Of a DNA stretch of 64,000 bases, positions 12,501-23,932 are shown piece by piece. The translations under genes were made by a program, and so were the position numbers. Numbering within the stretch: the first letter of the stretch is position 1; each line of letters starts with the position of its first letter. The DNA comes from Rhizomucor pusillus (taxonomy: Eukaryota > Mucoromycota > Mucoromycetes > Mucorales > Lichtheimiaceae), in NCBI GenBank assembly GCA_900175165.2, contig FWWN02000154.1, positions 89,769 through 153,768 of the forward strand. Direction: 5' to 3'. Under the pieces are notes generated by a model, which had not been told where the DNA came from, did no database searches, and was given only the letters and a program-made list of their open reading frames with translations.

Positions 12501-13864
12501 TGGAAAAATTCATGTAAATGATCTGCTCCGGAGAAATATCAGGCAAAAAATAAAAAATTGTGGTACTTGCAATTCCATATACCGCTAATGAACATGAGGC
12601 CGTCGTATGCATCCAGCTCTTCCTGTGTTTCAACCATGTCGCGTATCGCCGGCGACATGTCATTTGTAAGCATCCACACCCATCCCTCAGACAGCAGTCC
12701 CATGCTCCTATTGAACATGAATTGTTAGAGTGACGTTACGCAAATTACGCACATATGTATACGAAGAACTTGCATGGCAGCTTTCAAGACTGTCAATTGA
12801 TCAGAGGTATCGGAGTCGGCAAAGATAACAATTCGAGCGCCAGAGTTGACAAGACGTTCCAAAGATGCTGTGTGATTTACTCCTTTTAGTTTCTGCAAAA
12901 CGAAATCGACTGGGGCAATCTTTCTCGTTTACCTTCCACATTGTTTAAATCATAGAGTGGAATCTGGGTCATGGCTTGAATTCCATACTCCTGCGCTCTG
13001 GACACCATGGCGGATAATACTGCTCGAACGAGATCCATCAGTTAGGGGTTGCTGAGGGTGCAGAGCATGCAAGGTTAAAAAATCATGCGACGAACCTTGT
13101 TGTCCTACATTGTCGTTGGTGTATATGAGAGCAAACATGTTCCAGCCCATATGCTGGACCCAATCTACGAGTGATCGTCCATACAACACAACGTCTCCGA
13201 CTGTCCTGAAAAAGTAAGGATACGCAGACTTATCGGACAGATCGACTGATGCGGAAGCACACGAGCATTGAGGAATGTGGCGAACTCCGGTGATTCCTGC
13301 TTCTGCCTCGGTGACCGACGATACCATGTCGCCGATAACAGCACTTTGTTAAAAGTTAATATATCCGTATAGCCGCAGCACCATTTCTCTCTCGCTCGGA
13401 CGTTTCTTACTTTATGCCGGCTTCGACCATATTAACTGTTGTCCACGCTGTTTGTCCGACGTTTGAGTCGTTAGAATAGAACCGTATAAAGTTTAGCTGA
13501 ACGTCTGTAGTTTGCGTAGTTTATAGTTAGTCTCGTTTGTTGGAGTGCAACACATCAGGAAGCTGAAGGAGAAGAGGAAAAGGATATGACGTGCTTTTCT
13601 TCTTCTTTGCTCGACTGTACCAGGAATGATGTTATTCCGTGAGATGTTTGCGGCTGCCATGCTGATAGCAACCTCGCTTGCGACAATCATATCATTCAGC
13701 GTAGGATCGGAAGCTCGCACGGATACTGGATCGGGAAAAAGCACCCCAATTTTGTACGTAGGCAGGGTGCTGTTGAGGGTCGCATTGGTCTGTGCCGAGG
13801 CAAAGTACGAGGCAATGAAGAAGATGGCGATTAAAAAGTAATGCTTAATGCGCCATTTTCTCAT
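9568..13864 (-). CDS. Class C (GABA-B-like) G-protein-coupled receptor with C-terminal PH-like domain
   Basis: About 18 exons give 1,024 residues: 13621-13864, 13411-13504, 13096-13343, 12933-13019, 12753-12882, 12583-12707, 12431-12497, 12266-12359, 12075-12192, 11959-11982, 11878-11893, 11655-11791, 11298-11592, 11216-11227, 10869-11148, 10747-10802, 10232-10673, 9568-10173. Order: signal peptide, Venus-flytrap ligand domain (to about residue 460; GDMVSSVTEAEAG, RTVGDVVLYGRSLVDW, NAPNAYACAELLALGL), seven membrane helices (about 470-725), then cytoplasm. The TM3 end reads KSYRIYRIF, a class C hallmark, and only if a 12-nt exon is included. Residues about 788-878 look like a PH domain (EGVLPVKK... 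WIQWF). The tail is Ser-rich. It probably senses an extracellular small molecule; the ligand is unknown. The exon 4/5 junction has two possible in-frame choices. Confidence 0.9.
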
Positions 13865-14039
13865 GCTTCTGGAGATGAAAATGCAAGGCTTGCAAACGGA
13901 GAGGAAGATAAATAGAAAAAAGAGAGAGAGAAAGAGAGGTGGAAAAAAAGTTGGAGCAAATACAGTTTGGCTGGTGTTCCCAGTTGCCCATGGTTGTGGA
14001 AATGAATTGAAAAAAAAAGTGGACGGAGTTTAGCTAATG

Positions 14040-14158
14040 TCACGTCCCTGGTGCTCGTCCCTGAGCAATTCGCACCACGTTTGTTCCTGCCAAATAAGCT
14101 GCTTGGTCTGTTCCCGTGTGGCGGTAGACCATCACGCCTAATAGCAAACCAATGCATC
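14040..14158 (-). CDS. Possible last exon of a small membrane protein
   Basis: After a good acceptor (tacaaaattag) a 39-residue frame reads CIGLLLGVMVYRHTG, then TDQAAYLAGTNVVRIAQ, and stops. One hydrophobic segment is followed by a polar tail, as in small mitochondrial or ER single-span proteins. A gtaagt donor stands 30 nt upstream, but the first exon could not be joined in frame. Family unknown. Confidence 0.3.
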
Positions 14159-16970
14159 CTAATTTTGTAATTCTCCTATTTTACTTACATCTTCATCTTG
14201 GTCGTGTCAGGTGCTGTTGCTGTTGCTGCATCTTAGTTTAATAGGCTGCAAAAAGCTACATTAGCTTCCCCCCACATGTCAACTCAGCTCATCATCAGCC
14301 ATATACGTATAGTTGCACAAAATCCCGTTGTCAACAAATGTAACGGACGTTCCCATGTTGCGCGCGCTTCAGCAGATGACTGGTGGAGGGGTCCCGATTA
14401 CGCAAGCATTCTTGTCAGTAGCAGCAGCGGGTCCACGTATCGTGTAACCCGAGCAAACCGGCGCATCTATCAACTTTCATTGTTTGTATCAGCACTTCCG
14501 CCGCCCTCCTCCTCGACGACCCGTGATCAACGATAATGAATGTAATACAACAGACGATTGCACCCGTCACTTTCCTTGCATTCTCTGTGTTTCCTTACTT
14601 GATCAATTATGGGCAAATGGGTGCAATGGGATATCCATCGACAGCAGAGACCATAGTGAAAGCAAGTTTCAACTTGAAAAGAGAGAGATGGATAGGTGTT
14701 CGTAGACATGCTTTATCAAACAAGTAAGAAATATAGAAGTCAGAAATCGATAGTGTATTCTTGAACGCCAATCGTCACAGACGTCCTCCATTATCCGGTG
14801 GCATCGTCGTCTGGTTTATGTAAGAGGACAAAGGGAGAATGAAACAAACTTGTCTGAGCTGATACAAAGATGTGTCGAACTAACAAAGACCTGTACAAGA
14901 ATCTTTATTATTTCGTTTCCACACAACTTTTGTCTATCACTACAGCTTATCATCGCAGAAACAATTATTGTCGCCGATTGAAAATTGAGCACTTAAAAGC
15001 TGCTTTCGAGCAAAATTTTTTGTTTTTTCTTCTTTAGAAAGAGAACCGCGCAATGTCTGAGGGCCCGTTGTTTTCCCTGTTAATGGGTGCCTCCTGGAAT
15101 TACGCGAAGACTGAAACGCGTGGTCTGCTTCGTGCAAACTGGTCTTGATCTTTTTCCCTGACCATGACCGTTCGTCGCTAACCATGGAAATACTTTCAAA
15201 GCAAAAGTTGCAAAGAAAATGAAAACGGATCCTCTTTTCCTTCCTACATCTCTCAAGGGAGCTCGGTTTGCGCTGGCTGGTTGCCTTGTCTCTTCCCCGT
15301 AAAATATTTCATGACACTGCAGCCGTGCCAAACCTTGTTGAGTGAAAATAAAACTTTAGGGCGTCTCCGGGCTTACATACACATTATTTCGGAAGAATAG
15401 AATCTATCTCACCCATCTCGCTCATTCTCTCAGGTTGATATGTTCAAGTAGACATTCGAGCGAGACTGCTTCTGCTTCGAGTTAGCGACTTGTTTTGGAT
15501 GGGCGGAACCAACCATGTCAGAAGAGCGAGGCTAACACGGTTACGCCGCTGATATGCCTACTTTACGAGTCTACAACAGGCGTTTGTTTGGGAAACAGCA
15601 CAATCAAAACGCTTCCAAAAGATATCAACGGTACGTCTCCCCCTGATTTAGGACAATGCAGCTGTAGAACCGCAAATATCCTTTTTCATGTCGCGTGTGG
15701 GCAGCTCCAAAAAACGCAGCAAACTAAAGTAGCACCGGTGATAATTGGCATTCGTGTCCATAAACTTGTCGAGGCTTTCGTTTCATAGTTCTCACAGTCG
15801 AGGCAGACGCTGCGAGAGAGATCAAAGGTTCGAATCCTGGGCAGTGCAGCAGTTACCAGCTCTGTCATTTCTGAATGGAAGAAGCAAGCTGGACGAAATG
15901 CGCCGCAGAAGCCTCTCAGACAGACGAAGCAGGACGTAAGGTCCATGGTATGCGAGTAAATCGCTTCACGATCGCTGGGGCAGGTCGAAATGAGCGAGGC
16001 AGCCTACGAGGCATCATTCTTCCAGAAATTCAAACGCATGCTTACGAATGTTCACGCTGCCATGCGCTACAATAGAAAAAGATAATACCATAGCAAACCA
16101 AAAGACGTTTACAGCAGTTAAGTTTATTTCAAATACATATGTATTATATGTATTGGTGCCGTTTAGTTCACGTTGTTTCCAACGATATATCCAGGGACCA
16201 CTGCGTGGAGGCGGCACCGCCAGTCCCCTCACCTCCCTGGCGCCACCAGTTCGGCCTACCCGAAGGAAGGTTAACGGGCAGCTCCCAGCTCACTCTAAAA
16301 AATGTCTGCGTTTGCCCTTTTATACCTGTTTATTTTTTTTATTTCGTCAACTTGTGGTCATTTTTTTCGCACCCTATAACGATTTTAACATCATTCGATC
16401 CGTCAGGAGGAGAGCATTCGTTCTGTATATATATCATGGTACTTCAATGGCATTTCCGTGGAGTTCTTGCCCTTTTTTGCGTACAAAGAGGAGACTGAAG
16501 CGGACTTGTACATCTCTGACTGGAAGAAGTATATAAAATCGTGGCGACCTAATAGAAAACCTCACAAGAGTCTCACAGTACTCACTGCCTCTGTCTATTC
16601 TCAATAAGCATTAATTGATATGAGTGTAATGCCATCAAACGGCTTACACAAATTCTGTCTTTGTGCAGCTCATTCTTCTTCCGGAAACTGGATGTATTTT
16701 AATTCAGAGGGATATGGAAAGAAGACAAATATCAGCAAAGCGGAAGAATTTCTATCCTTATAAAAAGTAGCACTTACAAGCCGTTCATCATATTATTGAC
16801 TTTTATAACAATAGGTGACAACGATATTAAGGAAGAATATAGAGAGATTTGAACTACGTATGTGAGTCTGCTCAAACATGTACTGGCCAGCGACGAACCC
16901 TGGGGCATTTTAGACAATCCCAAACATCATCATGTATTCAGTGTATTTAATATGAGGAAATATGTATTAT
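14159..16970. other. Gene-poor stretch of 2.8 kb
   Basis: No gene model is supported. Many short frames occur on both strands without consistent splice signals or family features. One exception is worth recording: on the plus strand from about 16390 to 16603 a frame without an ATG reads through 70 codons, including KEETEADLYISDWKKYIKS, and ends in TAA; it could be the terminal exon or relic of an unrecognised gene. A B-box-like GGTTCGAATCC at about 15827-15837 is not part of a foldable tRNA. Confidence 0.4.
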
Positions 16971-18289
16971 TTATGCACGCTTTTGTTTCTTTCTACTGCT
17001 CTTTGTCTTGTTCATTTTATTGTGCAACTCGCCCACCTTCTTCGATGCGCGTACGCCTTCAAATACCTTTGGCGTCGCTTGCTTGCCAGTCTTGTTGGAT
17101 TTCTTGTTGTTCTTGGCAGACTCTTGTGGTCGCTGCCGCTGCTGCTGTCGCGCTTTTCCGCTAACAATCTGCTTTGGAGTGATCTTTGCCTTGGTCTTCT
17201 CCTGTCCGGGTATCTTGCATTTTTGTACGCGGATGGTGCTCTTTTCTCTGAATGTCTTGTCGTCCAGTGCCAATGCAAGTGCAACTGATTCACGATTCTT
17301 GAACTCGACATAGCCGACACCTTTGCCCAGGTTTGTCGCCTTGTCTCGAACAACTCGGACACCTTCAATCTCGCCGCAGTCTTTGAAAAACTCCCACAGT
17401 TCTTCTTCTTCCACATCCAAAGGCAAAGATCCAAGGAATACTGAGCGTTTGTGATCGTGCGGCTACATAGACATGAATCGTCAGATCTATCTCTCCCTTA
17501 CACACACATACACACATGCACCGTACCTTTGGTTCAGCTGCATTGTCTACTCGCAAATGTCGGTCCATAAATACATGTCCGTTGGCAGTAAGCGCCTTGT
17601 CTGCTGCTTCTTTTGATTTGAAAACAATGTAAGCGTTCAGTGCATGTCGGTCGCTGTGCAGTTTTTTATTGATGAATGCAGCTTTTCGATGTGTAGGCTC
17701 TGAAAATGCTATCGATCTGAACCGCATCGATTCGATCTCGCCATATTCTGCAAACTTGCGCTTGAGAGCCTTTTGATTCTTCTTTTCAATGCATTCCTTT
17801 GGTACATTGCCGACAAATATCGTGCGTCGCTCTTTCTCTTTCTCTGCTTCTGTTCGCTTTCGCTGCTCCTCTTGCTTTTCCTCGTTGCCTTCTTCTTCTT
17901 GTTCACTGTCTACTTCTTTTGCTTTTCGCTACGTCGTGTCGATACTTCATTGCTTTCTATACATGCTCACATGATATGTCTTACCTTTCGAGTCTTTCTT
18001 GAAGCTTCTTGTTCCTTGTCCTGACCAGCAGACTTCTTTTGTTTGATAGCTTGTTTCAGCAATTCGCCTACATCTTGAACGGGTTCTGGACGTGCTGCAA
18101 CGGTACTCGGGCCAGCCTAAATGATCGATCAATCTACAGTTGAGACACAGTTGATTGCAAATGACCGCCGAGACATACACTGTTCTTGAACAGACTATCC
18201 AAGCCGCTGTCAAGCTTTGCAGAGGAGTTGGCGCTACCCAGAAGAGTAGAACTCAAGGCGCCTGACTGTACTTGGTTTGCTGCTGCCAT
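16971..18289 (-). CDS. NOP12: Nop12/RBM34-type nucleolar RRM protein
   Basis: Four exons (18179-18289, 17985-18116, 17527-17928, 16971-17462) encode 378 residues. A charged Glu/Lys-rich N-terminal region precedes two RRMs: the first begins RTIFVGNVPKE (about residue 110) and has a long insert, the second begins RSVFLGSLPLDVEEEELW (about residue 220) with the RNP1 block GVGYVEFKN. The C-terminus is Lys/Arg-rich and ends KTKSSRKKQKRA. This domain order, with the extended first RRM, matches yeast Nop12 and animal RBM34, which work in large-subunit (25S/5.8S) rRNA processing in the nucleolus. The start is the first Met of exon 1 and all junctions keep frame. Confidence 0.88.
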
Positions 18290-18547
18290 GAAGTTCAAAA
18301 GTTGACAGAAGGTTGATAGCTGGAAAATTTTAATGGGCTTAGAACGCCGCAGGCAACTGATTTTGCTTCCGCATTTGGGATACCCTGTGCCTGGGTCACA
18401 TTTACTGGATATATATGGGCTCTTCGTTTATTTGATTTTATTGTCCCCATTTGAAAGTACTTACTGGTCGTCTCAAAACTTTCGGCGGATTGAGGTGGGA
18501 TTGACCGGCAAGTGAGCGACGAACAGATGGGTTACGTGGACCGGTGC

Positions 18548-18976
18548 TTAAAAAGTGCCAGCATGATCGTTGCTAAACAACGCATCGAGCATTCGCTCGT
18601 AGTAACTTGACTGGCTTTGGCTGAACATTGGGCGGGAGGAGGTTCGAAAGTAGGAGATGAACTCTTTTGGCGCCTCTTTAGTGACGGAGTTCCTGCCGCA
18701 GCAACGATGTTGACGGAATATGCTGCACGAAAGAAACACTCCAGCACATAATACATGCCGATCCACTTCTAAGAAAGGCTGCGATTGTATCTCCCTTGCA
18801 TAAACGCGTAAAAACTCGTAAATTTTACATTGGGAGTGAACAACATTAGCCAGAGGAATTATTAAGGCCATCCACATTTCTGTAGACGTGTTGGTAGCAT
18901 TCATACTGGCAGATATGAATATTAATCTGGATTTCTGCGAATAAAGGCAGATTGAAGAAGTTCTCCAACTTAGCAT
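18548..18976 (-). CDS. Hypothetical protein fragment, uncertain
   Basis: A 142-codon open frame contains a hydrophobic stretch (MWMALIIPLANVV) and a hydrophilic C-terminus (KEAPKEFISYFRTSSR... SSYYERMLDALF) that looks like a natural protein end. An acceptor-like cttttattcgcag lies inside it (about 18930-18945) and another frame nearby reads TSFYAFMQGRYNRSLS, so the true structure may be spliced. No family is recognised. The surrounding 18290-19378 interval holds nothing else I can support. Confidence 0.35.
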   Translation of the reverse strand: MLSWRTSSICLYSQKSRLIFISASMNATNTSTEMWMALIIPLANVVHSQCKIYEFLRVYAREIQSQPFLEVDRHVLCAGVFLSCSIFRQHRCCGRNSVTKEAPKEFISYFRTSSRPMFSQSQSSYYERMLDALFSNDHAGTF

Positions 18977-19378
18977 ATCCCTTGATACGATCGATCTTAA
19001 TTAAAAAACGAATATTATGCAATTACATGAACTTTGACCGTAGCTTATCAGATAACAAGATACAATGGTATGATAGCTAGCGGCTGAAAGCTTTGTACTG
19101 TAGGTTTATATCTCAAGGAAAGGTACACGAAAGACAGTATGTGGGAGCACTTGGCACTTTATCCTCTATGGGTTGGGTGTCTTAGGAACGGTTTGAAATC
19201 AGCAGACGATTGGTCTTGTTGATCCTATCATTTAAACTCAGCTGAGCGTTTCGAACGAAAAGCTCCCAGAAGGGACTTTCCACTTTTCATTGCTGCTAAG
19301 CCGCTTCTTCGAAGGCTTATCACCTCAAAGTAATACTCGCAACTCCGTGCCTTGGGCGGGAGGAAAAGCTGCATAATA

Positions 19379-20481
19379 ATGGCTCGCGTATACTGCTATG
19401 CTTCGTCCAACCGTAAGCGCAACCAGTCGTTGCTTGGGAAGAATGACGAACTATCTCATCTGTCCGAGGCTGCGCAAACACCGTCGCCTGCAAAACCTCA
19501 AGACGATTACTCAACCCTCGATGTAACCGCTGTGCCTGGAGCAAGCACCAGCAGCTCGTCTTCTTTGCAAGCTGTGCCTCAGGCAACGAATACAGCCGAA
19601 GATCGTCATTTGGCAACATTACCGGCAATTACGGCGGCATTGCTGCAACAGCAGCAACAACAATACTCAGGTGACCTGGATATGATGAGCGCTGTTGCAG
19701 CGGTCATGAATTCAATACAACAGCAACAGCAACAACAGCAGCAGGAGCAAGGACAGCATAGTATGTATGAAAAATGCATCCAATTCTATTTTCTTAACTG
19801 ACCGCTGTACCCCCCTTGTATGTAGAGAACATCAGCGAAGATACTGTGCAAGACAAAAAAGGCAAGAAGCCCGAAAATGCGACCAATGAATTGATGGAAC
19901 CGGCTTTGCAGTTACTGGGTCTTGCTCAGGGAGGTGGCAGTGATAGACCGGCATCCGAAGCAACCGCAGCAATCGAAGAGGGAAAATTGGCCGAAAATCT
20001 TGAGACATGCGCAGCTATCGCTGGTGCTCCGAGTGAACCGCAAACTGAGAACAAAAAGCCTCGCGAATGGACAGCCGAAGAAGATGAACTGCTGGTAGAA
20101 GGCATAAGACGATTCGGTTACGGCAGATGGGAAGAAATTGAAACAATAGTACCCGGCCGAACAAGCAAGCAATTAAAGCAGCGGTGGGATCAATCACTAG
20201 CTGCAAAGTATGTCGACAGTGATTGGCTGCAGAGCAAGATAAAGAGCGAAGAAGAACAAGTAACACAGAAAAAGAATGAAGTCGATTGGAACGAACTTGC
20301 ACAGAGGTTAACGGAAAAAGCACGCGAAACCAGCAACGGCACAGAAATCTCGCTTGAAACTTTGTTATCGCAAGCTCTTCTTGAAACTGCTCCCAGCGCA
20401 AACTCCTCTAGCGAAGAAAATAAGCAACTTAGTCTCACAGACGCTGCTTTGCTTTTATATGCACATCAGTTGACACAGCAA

Positions 20482-20514
<33 letters not shown>

Positions 20515-21204
20515 GCAACAGCGGCAGCGGCAGCGGCAGCCACGCAACAAGCACCTTCAGGACAAGCAAACGATGCATCTTCTTCCTTATCCTATCTGCT
20601 TCCGAATGCCTTCTCCAGTAACGAACACGCTGTAGTATTGGCGGCAGCGGCAGCCGTGGCCGCTATGGCAGGAAATAACAACAACAATAACAATAATGGA
20701 GCTGTAAACTCAGGAGGAACAACTCGCCAGAGAACAACACAAGGTCGATATCCTTCTGCGCCTCGAAAACGACGGCGATCTCATCCTGCGTTGGCAGATA
20801 CCCAGTCAGCAGCCATGTCCATTTACGCGTCCTCTGCTCCTATCACCACAAAAATCGATGACCAGATCCAAACTGTCTATCCCTGTCTATTCCCAGGTTG
20901 CGGAAAAACATTTGCCAGACTTTACAATCTTAAGAGCCATTCAAGAACTCACACCGATGACAGACCATTTGTTTGCTCCTTCTGCCAAGCTGCCTTTGCA
21001 CGAAACCATGACTTAAAACGCCATTCCAAGATTCACGGTCAAGGCAAACCGTACCAATGTCAAGGCTGCAACAAATACTTTTCAAGGTAAGTAATATGAG
21101 GCAGGCTTATCGACATCAATTGTCTAATCACTTTTTTTTTTAGATTGGATGCACTTAAACGGCACAAAAAGAACCAGCGAAACAAACCGGCTTGCATGTT
21201 ATAG
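19379..21204 (+). CDS. Transcription factor with SANT/Myb domain and three C2H2 zinc fingers
   Basis: Three exons (19379-19760, 19826-21086, 21144-21204) give 567 residues. Order: low-complexity Gln/Ser N-terminus, a SANT/Myb repeat at about residues 215-265 (REWTAEEDELLVEGIRRFG, GRWEEIE, QLKQRWDQ), a long poly-Gln/Ala/Asn region, a basic patch (APRKRRRSH) and three C2H2 fingers near the C-terminus: CLFPGCGKTFARLYNLKSHSRTH, then CSFCQAAFARNHDLKRHSKIH, then CQGCNKYFSR continuing over the last intron as LDALKRHKKNQ. The third finger is split by the intron. The Myb part resembles a single telobox-like repeat. DNA targets are unknown. The gene has at least three CAG/CAA repeat tracts. Confidence 0.88.
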
Positions 21205-21969
21205 TTTACCTTTTTGGACTCTATCCTTTTATCCCTTTCCCCTCTCGCACGCTCTCTTTCTCTCCCTCTTTCTCTTTAGGCGCTGAAAATACAAAAAGTA
21301 AACTTTGCTAACCAATTCATTGTGTCATGACTTGCCGTTACACTGGATGACGACGCCGTCGTCATCGTACTTCTTTGGAGACCCATGCGTTTTGAGAAAA
21401 GATAGCTTCAACGTTGGATTCACACAGTACTTTATATTGATATTTAGAATGTATACTGTATTTAAGATATTGTTTTGATACGAGTAACTACACCGTAGCT
21501 CCTCAAGTAGGACAAATAACAATAACAATATTGACCTTGCTATCAACCTTGCACACAGCAAATGAAAGAATTATAGATAAGCGCCTGACTATTTTCAATG
21601 GTCAAAATATTCACATGATTACAAAAGTATATTATTGGTAGTATTACAATTCTCAGAAGCTATAGTTGTTATTCATGCCTGGACCTTACACAAGATTTCC
21701 AGTTACTAGAATTCATCAAAAAAAGAAAAATCTGGACAGAAATGGCGAAAGTCCCGCCATGCCCCGCAGGAACCCAAAACGTGGTAACTCAGTCTCCCGC
21801 TAATCATATTTTGAGTTCCTGACCATGCTCTATATTGATATTCGCACATGCCATAATTCTGTGGTCGATGAATGTTGAAGTAATCTTTGAGAATTTATAA
21901 TTTTGTTCTCTCTGAAGCTTACGCCCGCAAAAAACTTAAATCCGAGAGATCGGGCGCGAAAAGAACATG
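21205..21969. other. Intergenic
   Basis: AT-rich spacer of 765 bp between the zinc-finger gene and the secreted phosphoesterase. A CT-rich tract follows the first gene (21231-21280). No coding signal is seen on either strand. Confidence 0.5.
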
Positions 21970-21977
21970 TATATAAA
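21970..21977 (+). promoter_or_regulatory. TATA box of the phosphoesterase gene
   Basis: TATATAAA, 75 nt before the start codon of the secreted phosphoesterase: a near-consensus TATA at a typical distance, suggesting a strongly regulated gene. Confidence 0.6.
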
Positions 21978-22051
21978 CAGACAATTTAAACATTGGTCTG
22001 GTTTTTATCCCATCTTAGAGTACTCCTACATTTTTTTTCATTATACTCACA

Positions 22052-23274
22052 ATGAAATACAGTCTCTTCTTTGCATTGGCAACCCTCGCCACCAGCGCCT
22101 TGGCTGCTCCTCACAAGCGCACTGGCAAGAATTTCGATCGCGTCGTCACTATCCTTATGGAAAACCAAAACTTTGAGGCAATTGCTGCTGATCCCTACTT
22201 TTCGAGCATTGCCGAGAAGCACAATGGTATGTCTGCTGCATATTTCATAGAAGGATAATGCATAGATCTTTTTTTGGTACGGTATTATTCCTCATGTTGG
22301 TATCCATAGGCATTGTATTGACCAACTACAGAGCCTTGACCCATCCTTCCCAACCCAACTATGTAAGTATTCCTTAGATGATGTATTTCTTTTATGTGCT
22401 ATTATCTAACTACCGTCCTCAATTTCAAAAGATTGGCATGACCAGCGGCTCTTACGAAGGATGCCCCGATGATGACAACTGTGACCTGGACCGCACAAGC
22501 ATCGCCGACCTCTTGGAAGCCAAGGGACTTACCTGGAAGAACTACGCTGAGGCCTACACTGGTGACTGCAACACTGCTGCGCGCATCGGCACCTATGCAC
22601 GCAAGCATACTCCTTTCATGTCTTACGTTGACATCCAAAGCAACCCTGAGCGTTGCGCCAACATTGTCAATGCGGATCAGCTTGACGAAGATATTGCCAA
22701 CAACCAAGTCCCTGACTATGTTTTTTACACTCCCGATGTGAGTAAATATTCATGCATTACAGTGCTACGTTTTACAGACTGAGATTAATCATGTACACAT
22801 AATTTGCTTTGATAGATGAACAATGATGGCCACGGTAGGTGCAAACATTCAATTAAACTTTGTAGAACAACAGAAGCATAATTTCTCACTGATGAGCACA
22901 CGTGACATAGACACTGATGTCCCCTACTCGTCCAACTGGTTCAAGGGCTGGCTCGAGCCTCGCATTAACCAGACTGCTTTCACCAAGAACACTCTTTTCA
23001 TCCTCACCTGGGACGAGGCTCTCACAAGCTCTCCTACCAACCAGATTTACACTGTCCTTTTTGGTGATGTGATCCAAGTCGCCGAGGGTTCTGACCGTAC
23101 CGACGACACACCTTACGATCACTACTCTCTCCTTCGCTCCATTGAAGACAACGTAAGCCTTAATTGCATATCTTAAAGTTCTCATATATTCATTTGTTTC
23201 TCCTCTAGTGGAATCTTGGCACCCTTGGTCGCAGCGACTCTACTGTCAAGCACACTTTCAAGTACAATGTGTAA
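22052..23274 (+). CDS. Secreted phosphoesterase family protein (acid phosphatase / phospholipase C-like, PF04185 type)
   Basis: Six exons (22052-22226, 22310-22362, 22432-22737, 22816-22834, 22911-23152, 23209-23274) encode 286 residues; the fourth is only 19 nt. A signal peptide (MKYSLFFALATLATSALA) is followed by the phosphoesterase core: VVTILMENQNFE, THPSQPNYIGMTSGSYEG, YTPDMNNDGHDTDV, FILTWDEA and the DHYSLLRSIEDNW block, which carry the metal-binding and active-site positions of the family. Relatives include fungal extracellular acid phosphatases and phosphatidylglycerol-specific phospholipase C; the substrate cannot be chosen from sequence. A clean TATA box suggests inducible expression. 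Confidence 0.92.
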
Positions 23275-23932
23275 CAAGCATGGTGTGTTATTGACGTAGC
23301 AAATCCAGTCGTGCTGCCGGTGTTTTCTTGTTATTTTGTACACATCATATGTACTATCTCCTCCATGATACTTTATACATATCAAAATATATCCAAGAAC
23401 TGAATGACTGCCAAATAGCTGAGAATTACGACTGCCTATGTTCCTGGAGCTTCACGTGAGATTGCAGAAGCCATATTCCGCGTGCACTCTTTCGGACGAG
23501 GCAAACTAAAGTACGGAACTAATTACGCATTAAAAAGCTATATACAGAGTTAGAGGGACCGACTTGAAAGCTTAATATGCTATCAGAACTCATTGATTTG
23601 TAAGGACCAAAAACTCCAGGTGAAGGCATTTATGCTTCTGCTGCGCTCCTGCTGCGCTGAGCAGAGGAGGAACACGTCTATTCTCAAAAGCGCGTTCGAA
23701 ACGTGGAACTCCGACGGGGAAGTTTGCGAGTTCAGGGCGAAAGGCAGAGTGTAAAGTTTGGGTCCTTTCTCTTCCTGCAGACATCTGGTCCCTTTAAAGG
23801 CCAATTCCTTTCCCCCTTGTACTTATTCTTTTCAAACACTTTCGGCCGTTTCGACCGACCGTTTGTACATAAACTCAGGGCAGCTAAACTTAATCACCCT
23901 AATCTCGACACCCCAACCCACCTTGTCACGAA
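23275..23932. other. Intergenic
   Basis: A 658-bp spacer between the phosphoesterase and the XMAP215 gene. It is mildly pyrimidine-rich near 23770-23850, before the XMAP215 start. No gene is seen. Confidence 0.5.

Noticed and set aside
15815..15850. B-box-like GGTTCGAATCC suggesting a tRNA
   Set aside because: No matching T-stem pairing beyond three bases, no acceptor stem partner 60-70 nt upstream and no A box; treated as chance.
16048..16536. 162-residue plus-strand frame in the gene-poor interval
   Set aside because: Composition is irregular and it shows no domain, splice signal or start context.
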